From Streptomyces sp. NBC_00523 (GTDB lineage Bacteria; Actinomycetota; Actinomycetes; Streptomycetales; Streptomycetaceae): a DNA stretch of 64,000 bases. The stretch lies in assembly GCF_036346615.1 (NCBI RefSeq), contig NZ_CP107836.1, positions 6,510,001-6,574,000 of the forward strand, given 5' to 3'. This document shows, piece after piece, positions 1-8,635 of the stretch (position 1 is its first letter; every line of letters starts with the position of its first letter). The notes below the pieces were generated by a model. It was not told where the DNA came from, ran no database searches, and was given only the letters and a program-made list of their open reading frames with translations. A program made the position numbers and the translations under genes.

Positions 1-1646
1 AGTACACCCCGCGCCGCGCGCAGGAGAACGGCCTCGTCCACGAGGTCGCCGCCACGCCCGAGGAGATGCTGGAGAAGGCCCGCGCCTTCATCGACGCCCA
101 CCCCGAGTCCCAGCAGCCCTGGGACGTCAAGGGCTACAAGATCCCCGGCGGCACCCCGTCGCACCCGAAGTTCGCCGCGAACCTGCCGGCCTTCCCGTCG
201 AACCTGAAGAAGCAGATCGCGGGTGCGCCGATGCCCGCGCCGCGCAACATCCTCGCCGCCGCCGTCGAGGGCTCCCAGGTCGACTTCGAGACCGCGCTGA
301 CCGTCGAGGCCCGGTACTTCACCGAGCTGGTCACCGGCCAGGTCTCCAAGAACATGATCCAGGCGTTCTTCTTCGACCTCCAGGCCGTCAACTCCGGTGC
401 CAGCCGCCCCAAGGGCATCGAGGAGCGCCGGGTCCGCAAGGTCGCCGTCCTCGGCGCCGGGATGATGGGCGCGGGCATCGCGTACTCCTGCGCCAAGGCC
501 GGGATCGAGGTCGTCCTCAAGGACGTCTCCGCCGAGGCCGCCGCCAAGGGCAAGGCGTACAGCGAGAAGCTGCTCGACAAGGCGCTGTCCCGGGGCCGTA
601 CGACCGAGGCCAAGCGCGATGAGCTGCTGGCCCGCATCACCCCGACCGGTGACGTGGCCGACCTCGCGGGCTGCGACGCGGTCATCGAGGCCGTCTTCGA
701 GGACACCGCCCTCAAGCACAAGGTGTTCCAGGAGATCCAGGACGTCATCGAGCCCGACGCGCTGCTTTGCTCCAACACCTCCACCCTCCCGATCACGGTC
801 CTCGCCGAAGGCGTATCGCGCCCCGTCGACTTCATCGGGCTGCACTTCTTCTCGCCGGTCGACAAGATGCCGCTGGTCGAGATCATCAAGGGCGAGAAGA
901 CCGGGGACGAGGCGCTGGCCCGCGCGTTCGACCTGGTCCGCCTGATCAAGAAGACCCCGATCGTCGTCAACGACTCGCGCGGCTTCTTCACCTCGCGCGT
1001 CATCGGCCAGTTCATCAACGAGGGCGTCGCCATGGTCGGCGAGGGCGTCGAGCCCGCCTCCGTCGAACAGGCCGCCGCGCAGGCCGGATACCCGGCCAAG
1101 GTGCTCTCGCTGATGGACGAGCTGACGCTCACCCTGCCGCGCAAGATCCGCAACGAGACCCGCAAGGCCGTCGAGGAGGCGGGCGGCACCTGGCCCGAGC
1201 ACCCGGCGGACACCGTGATCGACCGGATGGTGGACGAGTTCGGCCGCCCCGGCCGCAGCGGTGGCGCGGGCTTCTACGAGTACGACGAGACGGGCAAGCG
1301 GACCCGTCTGTGGCCGGGCCTGCGCGAGCACTTCACGAAGCCCGGGACGGACATCTCCTTCACCGACATGCAGGAGCGCATGCTCTTCTCCGAGGCGCTG
1401 GACAGCGTCCGCTGCCTGGAGGAGAACGTCCTCATCACCGTCGCCGACGCCAACATCGGTTCCATCATGGGCATCGGCTTCCCGCCGTGGACCGGCGGCG
1501 TGCTCCAGTACATCAACGGCTACGAGGGCGGTCTGCCCGGCTTCGTGGCCCGCGCCCGGGAACTCGCCGAGCGCTACGGGGACCGCTTCCTGCCGCCCGC
1601 GCTGCTGGTGGAGAAGGCGGAGAAGGGCGAGACCTTCCACGACTGA
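1..1646 (+). CDS. Fatty-acid beta-oxidation multienzyme (enoyl-CoA hydratase / 3-hydroxyacyl-CoA dehydrogenase), 5' partial
   Basis: The reading frame is open from base 3, so the gene starts upstream of the window; about 547 residues are visible. The first 20 residues end in GLVHEVA, typical of the C-terminal part of a crotonase (enoyl-CoA hydratase) domain. The NAD-binding 3-hydroxyacyl-CoA dehydrogenase domain follows, with the Rossmann motif VLGAGMMGAGIA at about bases 450-485 and the catalytic-region motif GLHFFSPVDKMPLVEI at about 840-890. A C-terminal 3HCDH domain closes the protein. The family, FadB/FadJ-like, hydrates enoyl-CoA and oxidises 3-hydroxyacyl-CoA with NAD+ in the cytoplasm. 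A thiolase partner would be expected upstream but is not visible. The identification is secure; chain-length specificity cannot be read from the sequence. Confidence 0.93.
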   Translation, partial: YTPRRAQENGLVHEVAATPEEMLEKARAFIDAHPESQQPWDVKGYKIPGGTPSHPKFAANLPAFPSNLKKQIAGAPMPAPRNILAAAVEGSQVDFETALTVEARYFTELVTGQVSKNMIQAFFFDLQAVNSGASRPKGIEERRVRKVAVLGAGMMGAGIAYSCAKAGIEVVLKDVSAEAAAKGKAYSEKLLDKALSRGRTTEAKRDELLARITPTGDVADLAGCDAVIEAVFEDTALKHKVFQEIQDVIEPDALLCSNTSTLPITVLAEGVSRPVDFIGLHFFSPVDKMPLVEIIKGEKTGDEALARAFDLVRLIKKTPIVVNDSRGFFTSRVIGQFINEGVAMVGEGVEPASVEQAAAQAGYPAKVLSLMDELTLTLPRKIRNETRKAVEEAGGTWPEHPADTVIDRMVDEFGRPGRSGGAGFYEYDETGKRTRLWPGLREHFTKPGTDISFTDMQERMLFSEALDSVRCLEENVLITVADANIGSIMGIGFPPWTGGVLQYINGYEGGLPGFVARARELAERYGDRFLPPALLVEKAEKGETFHD

Positions 1647-1652
1647 CCCGGT

Positions 1653-1699
1653 GCACGGAGTGCCGTACCGCGCGGGACCGGCGGTACGGCACTCCGTGC
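1653..1699. terminator. Bidirectional hairpin terminator between convergent genes
   Basis: Two perfect 18-base arms (1653-1670 and 1682-1699) flank an 11-base loop. They lie between the stop of the beta-oxidation gene and the stop of the convergent MerR gene. There is no U-tract, as is usual for Streptomyces terminators. Confidence 0.8.
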
Positions 1700-1701
1700 G
1701 T

Positions 1702-2433
1702 TCACTCGGCGGTGAACGCCGCGCGCAGCTCCTCCTTGAGCGACCGCTGGAACGCGGTCACCAGGGCCTGGAGCACCATCGGCTGCATGTGCGCGGACAG
1801 CGACTTCATCGCCTTGACGTGCTCGGGGTCCGCCTCCCGCTCCCGGTACGGATTCCACACCTCGTCCCGGAACAGCCGGGTCAGCTCCTGCGCGGCCGAC
1901 CGGGTGTGCTCCAGCAGGACCGTACGGGCGGCGAGGATCGTCTCGTGCGCGATCGGCACGTCGAGCAGTTCCACGCCGAGCCGGAGCAGCCCCGGGTCCA
2001 GCCGGAACACCCCGGCCTCGGGCGCGGCCTTCTCCAGCACCCCCAGCGCGGCCAGCCGGTCGAGATCCTGGCCGCTCAGCGTCCGCCCGGCCCGCCGCTC
2101 CAGCTCCGCCCGCGAGGCGTCCTCCGGGGAGTCCGGCGCCCAGGAGGCGACCAGGGCCCGGTGGATGGCCAGATCGTGGGCGCTCAGATCGGGCGGCAGC
2201 TGCTCCAGGTACCGTTCGATCGCGGCGAGCGTCATGCCCTGGTGCTGAAGCTCCTCGATGAGCGCCAGCCGCGACAGGTGGTCGTGCCCGTAGTGCCCGA
2301 CCCGGCGCGGCCCGATCACCGGCGGCGGCAGCAGCCCCCGGGTGCTGTAGAACCGCACCGTCCGCACAGTCACCCCGGCACGAGCCGCCAGCTCGTCGAC
2401 GGTGAGCTTCGGCTCCTCGGCCTCGGTCGCCAT
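1702..2433 (-). CDS. MerR-family transcriptional regulator
   Basis: 243 residues. The N-terminus is a MerR winged helix-turn-helix (LTVDELAARAGVTVRTVRFY at about residues 9-28, then the wing around GRRVGHYGHDHLSRL). The long C-terminal half has no metal-binding cysteines and probably binds an unknown effector or dimerises. The start was set at the ATG at 2433, behind a GAGGAG ribosome site; an upstream ATG at 2484 would add 17 unlikely residues. It is convergent with the beta-oxidation gene and divergent from the macro-domain gene. The dyad ACAG-N5-CTGT at 2464-2476 is a possible operator. The regulated genes are not known. Confidence 0.85.
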   Translation of the reverse strand: MATEAEEPKLTVDELAARAGVTVRTVRFYSTRGLLPPPVIGPRRVGHYGHDHLSRLALIEELQHQGMTLAAIERYLEQLPPDLSAHDLAIHRALVASWAPDSPEDASRAELERRAGRTLSGQDLDRLAALGVLEKAAPEAGVFRLDPGLLRLGVELLDVPIAHETILAARTVLLEHTRSAAQELTRLFRDEVWNPYREREADPEHVKAMKSLSAHMQPMVLQALVTAFQRSLKEELRAAFTAE

Positions 2434-2463
2434 GTCCGCTCCTCGTGTCCGGTGCCCGGTGCA

Positions 2464-2476
2464 ACAGTATTGCTGT
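2464..2476. promoter_or_regulatory. Possible MerR operator (short dyad)
   Basis: ACAG and CTGT flank TATTG, embedded in an A/T-richer patch 31 bases upstream of the MerR start codon. MerR proteins usually bind dyads within their own divergent promoter region. Support is only the symmetry and the position. Confidence 0.3.
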
Positions 2477-2508
2477 CTCACCACCGATGTGAAAGTGCGG
2501 CCGGGCCA

Positions 2509-2531
2509 CTGTCAGTGCCGCCGCCTAGCCT
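2509..2531 (+). promoter_or_regulatory. RecA-independent DNA-damage type promoter (PafBC/RecA-NDp-like), probably giving a leaderless mRNA
   Basis: CTGTCAGTG (2509-2517), eight bases, then TAGCCT (2526-2531) fits the mycobacterial/Streptomyces consensus TTGTCRGTG-N8-TANNNT at all fixed positions except the first T. The ATG of the macro-domain gene lies at 2538, six bases after the -10-like hexamer. The expected transcription start therefore coincides with the start codon. No ribosome binding site is present, which agrees with a leaderless transcript. Confidence 0.6.
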
Positions 2532-2537
2532 GAACAC

Positions 2538-3014
2538 ATGTCCGAGATCAGGTACGTACGAGGGGACGCGACCTCGCCGGAGGGCAAGGGCGTCAAGATC
2601 ATCGTCCACGTCTGCAACGACCTCGGCGGCTGGGGCAAGGGCTTCGTGCTCGCCCTCTCCCGGCGCTGGCCCGAACCCGAGGCCGCGTACCGCGGTTGGC
2701 ACCGCGACCGCGCCCGGAACGACTTCGGCCTCGGCGCGGTGCAGCTCGTGGCGGTCTCCCCGTTCGTCCACGTGGCGAACCTGGTGGGCCAGCACGGGAT
2801 GCGCCGGGGGAGCAAAGGCGTCCCGGTGCGCTACGAGGCCATCGACACGGGTCTGGCCACCGTGGCCGGCCATGCCCTGGAGCTCGGCGCCTCGCTGCAC
2901 ATGCCCCGGATCGGCTGCGGCCTCGCGGGCGGCACGTGGTCCCGGATCGAGCCCCTCATAGAAAGCCGGTTGACGGCACGGAATCTGTCGGTGACCGTGT
3001 ACGACTTCGACTGA
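2538..3014 (+). CDS. Macro-domain (ADP-ribose-binding) protein
   Basis: 158 residues, a single macro domain over the whole length. Characteristic elements are an N-terminal strand with GDAT, HVCNDLGGWGKGF (residues 29-41, the ADP-ribose-binding Asn/Gly loop), and RIGCGLAGGTW near residue 130. Macro domains bind or hydrolyse ADP-ribose derivatives (de-ADP-ribosylation, Appr-1"-p processing); which activity applies here cannot be read. It is divergent from a MerR gene and has a DNA-damage type promoter directly upstream with no ribosome binding site. That would tie ADP-ribose turnover to genotoxic stress, which is an inference from the promoter. Confidence 0.88.
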   Translation: MSEIRYVRGDATSPEGKGVKIIVHVCNDLGGWGKGFVLALSRRWPEPEAAYRGWHRDRARNDFGLGAVQLVAVSPFVHVANLVGQHGMRRGSKGVPVRYEAIDTGLATVAGHALELGASLHMPRIGCGLAGGTWSRIEPLIESRLTARNLSVTVYDFD

Positions 3015-3043
3015 GCCCCGCACGGGGCACCTGAGGGGGAGTC

Positions 3044-4018
3044 ATGACGGGGAGCGGGACCGGCGTGCCCGGATACGTCCTGAGGGCGTACCGGGGGGCC
3101 GAGGACCACAGCGCGATGGCCGCCGTGCGCGCGGGCTGCGCGGAGCACGACCGGGTCGACCCCGGCTCGGTCGTGGAGGGACTGCCGGACGCGGAGGCGA
3201 TCGGCACGGCGTCCGCCGCGCTCGCGGACCCGGCCCGCGACCAGGTCCTCATCGAGCACGGCGGCGCCGTCGTCGGGTACGCGGCCGTCCGGTGGTGGCG
3301 GGAGCGGGACGGGACCTGGCTGTATCTGCACCGGGGCCACCTGCTGCCCGGCCACCGGGGGCGCGGCGTCGGGTCGGCCATGCTCGCCTGGGCCGAGGAG
3401 CACGTCCGCGGGCTCGTCGCGGAGCAGGGCACGGCGACGACAGCGGTGTTCGGCGCCAACGCCATGGCCGGGGAGCGGGAGGCCGCGCGGCTGCTGACGG
3501 ACGCCGGATACCGGCGCGTGTTCAGTCTGGTGGAGCTGGAACTGCCGGACCTGGGCGCGCTGCCCGGCGCCGGGGAGCCGCCGCCCGGCATCCGGATCGG
3601 GCCCGTCCGGCCGGACGACTACCGCGCGGCCTGGCGGACCGTGGTCGACTCGTACCGGGACGCCGCCTTCACCGAGGAGTGGCCGTACGCACGCTTCCTG
3701 GCCACGGCGGACCCGGCCTGCTGGCGGGCCGCCTGGCAGGGCGAGGAGATGGCGGGGGTCGCCCTGTGCTCGCTCCGCGCCCGGGACCGCACGACCGGCG
3801 AGGTCGAGGAGCTGAGCGTGCGCGCCGGGTCCAGGCGGCTGGGCGTCGGACGGGCCGTCCTGCTCGCCGGACTGCGCGGCCTGCGCGAACACGGCGCCAC
3901 CAGCGCCCGCCTGTACACCGGGACGGCCAACCCGCACCGCTCGTACGACCTCTACGAGAGCGTCGGCTTCCGGCGCCGCAACGAGTACGTGCGCTACCGC
4001 AAGCCGCTGCCGGGCTGA
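3044..4018 (+). CDS. Tandem GNAT-family N-acetyltransferase
   Basis: 324 residues with two GNAT domains. The first (about 10-165) carries the acetyl-CoA loop LLPGHRGRGVGSAML. The second (about 180-320) carries VRAGSRRLGVGRAVL and the terminal Y-x-S-x-G-F feature (YDLYESVGFRRRNEYVRYRK). The double architecture resembles mycothiol synthase MshD, but the sequence does not show MshD-specific features and the neighbourhood gives no link to mycothiol, so the acceptor is left open. The start follows a GAGGGGG ribosome site. Confidence 0.85.
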   Translation: MTGSGTGVPGYVLRAYRGAEDHSAMAAVRAGCAEHDRVDPGSVVEGLPDAEAIGTASAALADPARDQVLIEHGGAVVGYAAVRWWRERDGTWLYLHRGHLLPGHRGRGVGSAMLAWAEEHVRGLVAEQGTATTAVFGANAMAGEREAARLLTDAGYRRVFSLVELELPDLGALPGAGEPPPGIRIGPVRPDDYRAAWRTVVDSYRDAAFTEEWPYARFLATADPACWRAAWQGEEMAGVALCSLRARDRTTGEVEELSVRAGSRRLGVGRAVLLAGLRGLREHGATSARLYTGTANPHRSYDLYESVGFRRRNEYVRYRKPLPG

Positions 4019-4090
4019 CGCCCCGGCCTGGTACGGGGATACGGGGCGTGTCACTCTGTTGCGGGTGTGCGGGCGGACCGGGGAGGGCTC

Positions 4091-4702
4091 ATGGCGGGGC
4101 GCGACAGGGAAGCGGCGGGGGCCGGGGCGGTCGCCGACGTGCTGGGGGAGCAGATCCTCGACGCCGCGCGCGAGCAGTTCATGACCTTCGGGCTGCGCCG
4201 CTCCACCGTGGACGACGTGGCCAAGCGCGCCGGTGTGTCACGGGTGACCGTGTACCGGCGGATCGGCAACAAGGACAGCCTGGTGTCCGCGTGCCTCCTG
4301 CGCGAGTACCGCAGGTTCGTGGCGGAGGTGGACGAGGCCGTCGCCGCGCTGCCCACCCCCGAGGACCGGCTGGTCGAGGGCTTCGTCGCCGTGCTGCGGC
4401 ACATCCGCGAACACCCGCTCATCGGCGGGCTGCTGCGCCTGGAGCCCGAGACGATGCTGCCCTTCCTGACCGTGGAGAGCGGCCCCGCCTTCCTCGCGAT
4501 CCGGGGCTATCTGGCGGGCAGGCTGCGCGAGGTCCGGCGGCTGGAGGGCGGACCGGAGACCGACCCGACGCCCGTCGCCGAGCTCATGGTCCGGATCACC
4601 GTCTCCTTCCTCCTCAACCCGGTCAGCTGCTTCGAGTTGGACGACGACACCCAGGTCCGCGACTTCGCCCGCCGCTGCCTGGTGCCGCTGCTCGCCGCCT
4701 GA
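4091..4702 (+). CDS. TetR-family transcriptional regulator
   Basis: 203 residues. The N-terminal helix-turn-helix reads ILDAAREQFMTFGLRRSTVDDVAKRAGVSRVTVYRRIGNKDSL (in part) at about residues 20-60; the remaining helices form the ligand-binding and dimer domain. The ATG at 4091 has GGGAGG immediately upstream and is preferred over a GTG at 4067 in the same frame. It lies between an acetyltransferase and a TPR gene without tight coupling. The target is unknown. Confidence 0.85.
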   Translation: MAGRDREAAGAGAVADVLGEQILDAAREQFMTFGLRRSTVDDVAKRAGVSRVTVYRRIGNKDSLVSACLLREYRRFVAEVDEAVAALPTPEDRLVEGFVAVLRHIREHPLIGGLLRLEPETMLPFLTVESGPAFLAIRGYLAGRLREVRRLEGGPETDPTPVAELMVRITVSFLLNPVSCFELDDDTQVRDFARRCLVPLLAA

Positions 4703-4758
4703 GCGGGAGGCACCCACCCGTTTCCGGACCCCGCGCGCCCCCTCCCTAAGCTCCGGGC

Positions 4759-5568
4759 ATGAAGTTCTTCCGGTCGCGCGCCAGACATACGAAACCGTCC
4801 CCCGTCCTCCGGCTCGCCGAGCTGTACCACGCCGGGCAGTACGCCGAGGCGGAGAAGGAGGGGCGTGCCCTGATCAGGTCGCCGCTGTCCGAAAGGGAAC
4901 TCGTGGTGGCGTGGACGGTGATCGCCATCTCGGTGGGCGCCCAGGGCCGCCACACCGAAGCCGTCAGCGCGTACGAGGAGGCCCTCGCGGTCTCCCGCGC
5001 GTTCTACGGCGCCGAGCACTGGCAGACCCTGAAACTCCGCTCCGACCGAGCCCAGCAGCTGGTCGCGACGGGCCGGCACGCCGAGTGCCAGGCGGAGTGC
5101 GAGGCCGTCGTCGGCGCCGCGGCCGGGGCCGCGGACGAGGACAAGCGGCTCGTCGCGGTCGCGGCCACCAACGGACTTGTCCACGTCTTCAACAAGCAGG
5201 GGAAGCACGTGAAGGCCGAGGCGCTGGCCCGTGACGCCCTGGCGGACCCGAGCGCGACCTCCTCCTTCCGCCAGATACTCCAGCTCGGCCTGGTCCGCAG
5301 TCTCAACGGTCAGGAACGCTACGAGGAAGCGCTTGCCGAGGCCGCGACCGCCGGCGAACTGCAACGTGCCCTGCCCGAGGGAAAGCGCGGCCCGGACGCG
5401 GGAGCCGTGGACCTGGCCACCGGCACCGCCCTGCTGGGCCTGGGCCGCGTCGCCGAAGCCCGCACTCAGGCCGACGCCGCCCTCGCCGCCTGCCTGGCCT
5501 CCCTCGGGCCGGACCACTACCGCACCGTGGAGGCCCGGGAGCTGCTGGCCCGAATCGACGCTGCCTGA
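4759..5568 (+). CDS. Tetratricopeptide-repeat protein
   Basis: 269 residues of helical repeats. TPR-type signatures such as ALRLAELYHAGQYAEAEKEG-like, GRHTEAVSAYEEALAVSR and LGLGRVAEARTQADAALAAC recur along the length; the second and last resemble the repeats of Streptomyces FxSxx-COOH/TPR ATPases, but no NB-ARC domain is present. There is no signal peptide, so it is probably a cytoplasmic scaffold or partner protein. TAAGCT seven bases before the ATG and the absence of a ribosome site suggest a possibly leaderless mRNA. The function is unknown. Confidence 0.75.
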   Translation: MKFFRSRARHTKPSPVLRLAELYHAGQYAEAEKEGRALIRSPLSERELVVAWTVIAISVGAQGRHTEAVSAYEEALAVSRAFYGAEHWQTLKLRSDRAQQLVATGRHAECQAECEAVVGAAAGAADEDKRLVAVAATNGLVHVFNKQGKHVKAEALARDALADPSATSSFRQILQLGLVRSLNGQERYEEALAEAATAGELQRALPEGKRGPDAGAVDLATGTALLGLGRVAEARTQADAALAACLASLGPDHYRTVEARELLARIDAA

Positions 5569-5577
5569 CCGAGCGCC

Positions 5578-6480
5578 TCAGCCGCACTCGGCCCCCGGAC
5601 CGGCGGTCGCCTCGTCCGGCAGCGGTTCCAGCGGCCGGCTGCGCGCCCAGTGCGGCCCGAGATCGTCCAGCCGCCAGCCGAAGGGGTACGAACGCGGCCG
5701 CGGCCGGGCCGGGAGGCGGCGGGGCCTGGCCGGCATCCCGCGTACGCACCGCGCCCGCAGCCGCAGCGCCGCCGACGCCGAGGTCCGCGCCCACCGGGGC
5801 TGCGGCCGGAAGCCCAGGGCCCTCAGCAGCGGCTCATCGAGCAGGGCCAGCGCGAACCGGGCGACGAACGGCCGCAGCGGGCGCGGGTACCAGCTCGCCA
5901 TCGTCCGGAACGTGGCACTGGCCACCCGCCGGTTCGCCGGGTCGTACGCGAACATCCGCTCCTCGTACGCGTCGAGCAGCCGCTCGAACCCCTCGTACGT
6001 GTCGGGCACGTCCTCGATGCCCATCATCGCCCCGGTCCTCCGCGCCGCCTCCGCGAGCGCCCGCACCTCCTGCGCGCACAGCGGGCGCCAGCCGTACCGG
6101 TCTATCCAGCGCTTCGGCCCCACGACCGTCGTCGCCAGGACGTACCGGAAGTCGTCGTTCTCGATGCGGTACTTGCCGTGGATGCGGTTCAGATGCCGCG
6201 CCGCCGCCCGCCCCCGCTCCGAGTCGAAGCCGTCGACCGCCATCTCGTACCCGATCAGCACCGTGTCGTCGTACCGCTTCTGCCCGTGGCGCTCGAACTC
6301 CTGGGTGCGGTCGAGGAGCACGGAGATCCGGGGGACACCGTAATCACGCAGGAACGCCACGCTCACGCCCTGCCGGTAGTCCCACGGGAACTCGTACTGG
6401 GTGATCAACCGAAGGATCTCGGCGTAGTCCCGCGCCGGATCCATCCGGCGGATCTCACGCAGGCGGCTGTACCGGCCCAT
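5578..6480 (-). CDS. DUF2236 / MpaB-type oxygenase (1)
   Basis: 300 residues. It belongs by pattern to the DUF2236 (MpaB/latex-clearing-protein related) family, whose characterised members are haem b-dependent oxygenases. Visible landmarks are LNRIHGKYRIENDDFRYVLA and the following TTVVGPKRWIDRYGWRPL, with the conserved His of the R-I-H-G helix. The start at 6480 follows AGGAGGG; an upstream ATG at 6561 is not supported. It is divergent from a second DUF2236 gene, 142 bases apart. The substrate is unknown, and haem binding is inferred from the family. Confidence 0.78.
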   Translation of the reverse strand: MGRYSRLREIRRMDPARDYAEILRLITQYEFPWDYRQGVSVAFLRDYGVPRISVLLDRTQEFERHGQKRYDDTVLIGYEMAVDGFDSERGRAAARHLNRIHGKYRIENDDFRYVLATTVVGPKRWIDRYGWRPLCAQEVRALAEAARRTGAMMGIEDVPDTYEGFERLLDAYEERMFAYDPANRRVASATFRTMASWYPRPLRPFVARFALALLDEPLLRALGFRPQPRWARTSASAALRLRARCVRGMPARPRRLPARPRPRSYPFGWRLDDLGPHWARSRPLEPLPDEATAGPGAECG

Positions 6481-6622
6481 GGTGCGCCCTCCTGTCCGTG
6501 GCCCGGCTTCAACGCGCCCGTCGCGGAACGAGGTGACGGCACGTCTGTTCCGGAGAGTCAAAGTTACAAATACTATCGACTTGTTTCATCGACGCCGTCA
6601 ACACCACCGCCGGGAGCACCGC
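6481..6622. promoter_or_regulatory. Divergent promoter region of the two DUF2236 genes
   Basis: This 142-base stretch contains an unusually A/T-rich core at about 6558-6590 (tcaaagttacaaatactatc and following) in a genome that is otherwise about 70 % G+C. Loose symmetry (CAAAGT ... ACTTG) suggests a shared operator. No exact promoter hexamers could be fixed. Confidence 0.35.
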
Positions 6623-7522
6623 ATGAGCCACAGGAACGACCCCGCGCCGCCTCCGCCCGGCGGGGTGCTCTGGAGCCTGTCGGGTGATGTGCGGGCCCTG
6701 CTGATGCTGCCCGCCGCCCTCACCCTCCAGGTCGCCCACCCCGCCGTCGGCGCGGGCGTGGACGAGCACTCGGTGTTCCGTACGGACCCCTGGGGGCGCG
6801 GCGAACGCTCCCTCGGTTCGCTCCAGCTCTGGGTGTACGGAGGCGAGGAGGCCGCCGAGGAGGGGCGCAGGCTCCGCCGCCTTCACCGCACCATCCAGGG
6901 CGCCGACACCCGGGGCCGCCCTTACCACGCCCTGACCCCGGCCAACTACGCCTGGGTGCACGCCACCGGCTACCCCGTCTACATGCACGGTGCCCGCTAT
7001 CTGCTGCGCCCGCTCAGCCACGAGCAGGAGCGCGCCCTGTACGCGGAATGGCTCCAGGTGGGCCGGGTGCTCGGCATCCAGGACCGGGACATGCCGCAGA
7101 CGATCGAGGAGTTCTGGCCGTACTTCCGCGCCATGCTGGCCGACGAGATCGAGAAGACCCCCGTCGTCGCGGAGCTGGTCGCCGCCGACACCGCCGTTCC
7201 GCCGCCGGACCGGGGGCCGTGGGCGCTGCGGCTGCTGCTCAGGGCGGTGTGGCCGGTGCTGCTCCCGCCGCTCGCCCGGTTCCGCTCGTTCCTCACCGTC
7301 GGGCTCATGCCGCCCGAGGCCCGCGAGGCCATCGGCCTGGAGTGGACCGACGCGCAGGAGCGCGCCCTGCGGCGGTTCTGCACGGTGGTCCGGCTGGTCG
7401 TCCCCGTCCTGCCGGAGCGCCTGCGCTACCTGCCCCGGGCCCGCCGGGCGCGGGCGGCGCACCGGGCGACGCGTACGGGTGGGCTCAGGCCGAGGCGCGG
7501 CGGACCAGCCGCGTCGGCGTGA
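6623..7522 (+). CDS. DUF2236 / MpaB-type oxygenase (2)
   Basis: 299 residues. DUF2236 landmarks are LQVAHPAVGAGVDEHS at about residues 38-53, LRRLHRTIQG at about 85-95 and NYAWVHATGYPVY near 110-125. These supply the conserved histidines that in family members bind haem. The start was chosen at the ATG at 6623 (CGGGAG upstream); the frame stays open upstream but with no conserved sequence. The last 38 bases overlap the end of the convergent LacI gene. It is likely a redox enzyme of unknown substrate, co-regulated with its divergent paralogue. Confidence 0.8.
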   Translation: MSHRNDPAPPPPGGVLWSLSGDVRALLMLPAALTLQVAHPAVGAGVDEHSVFRTDPWGRGERSLGSLQLWVYGGEEAAEEGRRLRRLHRTIQGADTRGRPYHALTPANYAWVHATGYPVYMHGARYLLRPLSHEQERALYAEWLQVGRVLGIQDRDMPQTIEEFWPYFRAMLADEIEKTPVVAELVAADTAVPPPDRGPWALRLLLRAVWPVLLPPLARFRSFLTVGLMPPEAREAIGLEWTDAQERALRRFCTVVRLVVPVLPERLRYLPRARRARAAHRATRTGGLRPRRGGPAASA

Positions 7523-8525
7523 TCACCGACTCCGGTCCCGCGCCGCCGTCCTCCAGCCGCTCCATCAGCAACCGGACCATCAACCGGCCCATGCCCACCA
7601 CATCCTGACGTATCGTCGTCAACGGCGGGTCCGTCGCCTCGGCGACCGACTCGATGTCGTCGAAGCCGACCAGTGCCACGTCCTGCGGCACCCGCCGCCC
7701 CCGCTCCCGCAGCACCCGCAGCGCGCCCGACGCCATCAGGTCGTTCGCCGCGAACACCGCGTCCACGTCCGGCCGCCGCTCCAGCAGCCCGGCCATGGCC
7801 CGGGCGCCGCCCTCCACGGTGAAGTCGCCCTCCGCGAACAGCGCCGGGTCGGCGTCCGGCAGGATGTCCGCGTAGCCGTCGATCCGGTCCAGCGCCGAGG
7901 TCTGGTCGCGCGGGCCCGCGATGTGCGCGATGTTCCGGCGGCCCAGCCCGGCCAGATGTCGTACGGCCTCCCGGGCGCCGCCCCGGTTGTCGCAGTCCAC
8001 GAAGGGCACCGCGTCGGTCGGCGCACCCGGCCGCCCGGGCCTGCCGCCGTAGACCACCGGGACGCGGAAACGCCGTATGGCGGCCGGGAGTTCGTCGTCG
8101 GTGTGCAGCGAGAAGGCCAGCACCCCGTCCACATGGCCGCCGCCCAGATAGCGGCTGACCCGGTCGAAGTCGCCCCGGCCCTCCACCAGGAGCAGCACCA
8201 ACTGGGCGTCGTGCGCGTTCAGTTCACGGCTGATGCCCCGGATGTGCTGGGAGAAGAACGGGTCGGAGAAGATCCGCACCTCCGGCTCGTCGATGATCAC
8301 CGCTACCGCCCCGTTGCGCCGGGTCACCAGGGTGCGCGCCGCGTGGTTCGGGACATAGCCCAGCTCGTCGACCGCCTTGCGCACCTGGTCCACGAGCGGC
8401 TGCCGGACGCCCGCACCCCCGTTCACCACCCGGGAGGCCGTCGCCCGGGAGACTCCGGCACGGGCCGCCACCGCTTCCAGCGTGGGACGGGCGTGAAGCG
8501 GGGCATCGGGGGACGGACCGGGCAA
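7485..8525 (-). CDS. LacI-family transcriptional regulator
   Basis: 346 residues. The N-terminal LacI helix-turn-helix is TLEAVAARAGVSRATASRVV (about residues 14-33), with hinge YVPNHAARTLVTRRN. A periplasmic-binding-protein-like sugar-sensing domain follows, with the typical FAANDLMASGALRVL and GFDDIESVAEATDPPLTTI motifs. The best start is a TTG at 8525, six bases behind GAGGAG; no ATG or GTG fits. It is divergent from a secreted peptidase. The perfect palindrome TTTCCGGAAA at 8636-8645 is a candidate operator. No sugar operon is adjacent, so the regulon is unclear. Confidence 0.87.
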   Translation of the reverse strand: MPGPSPDAPLHARPTLEAVAARAGVSRATASRVVNGGAGVRQPLVDQVRKAVDELGYVPNHAARTLVTRRNGAVAVIIDEPEVRIFSDPFFSQHIRGISRELNAHDAQLVLLLVEGRGDFDRVSRYLGGGHVDGVLAFSLHTDDELPAAIRRFRVPVVYGGRPGRPGAPTDAVPFVDCDNRGGAREAVRHLAGLGRRNIAHIAGPRDQTSALDRIDGYADILPDADPALFAEGDFTVEGGARAMAGLLERRPDVDAVFAANDLMASGALRVLRERGRRVPQDVALVGFDDIESVAEATDPPLTTIRQDVVGMGRLMVRLLMERLEDGGAGPESVITPTRLVRRASA

Positions 8526-8635
8526 GGGACGCTCCTCTGTGGCACATCGGGTCCGGCCGGTCGGCCGGCCCCGCCAGCCTAGTCCCGGCCCAGGTGGGTC
8601 GGGACCGCGCCCAACGGGCTGGAGCCTCCTGCCCG

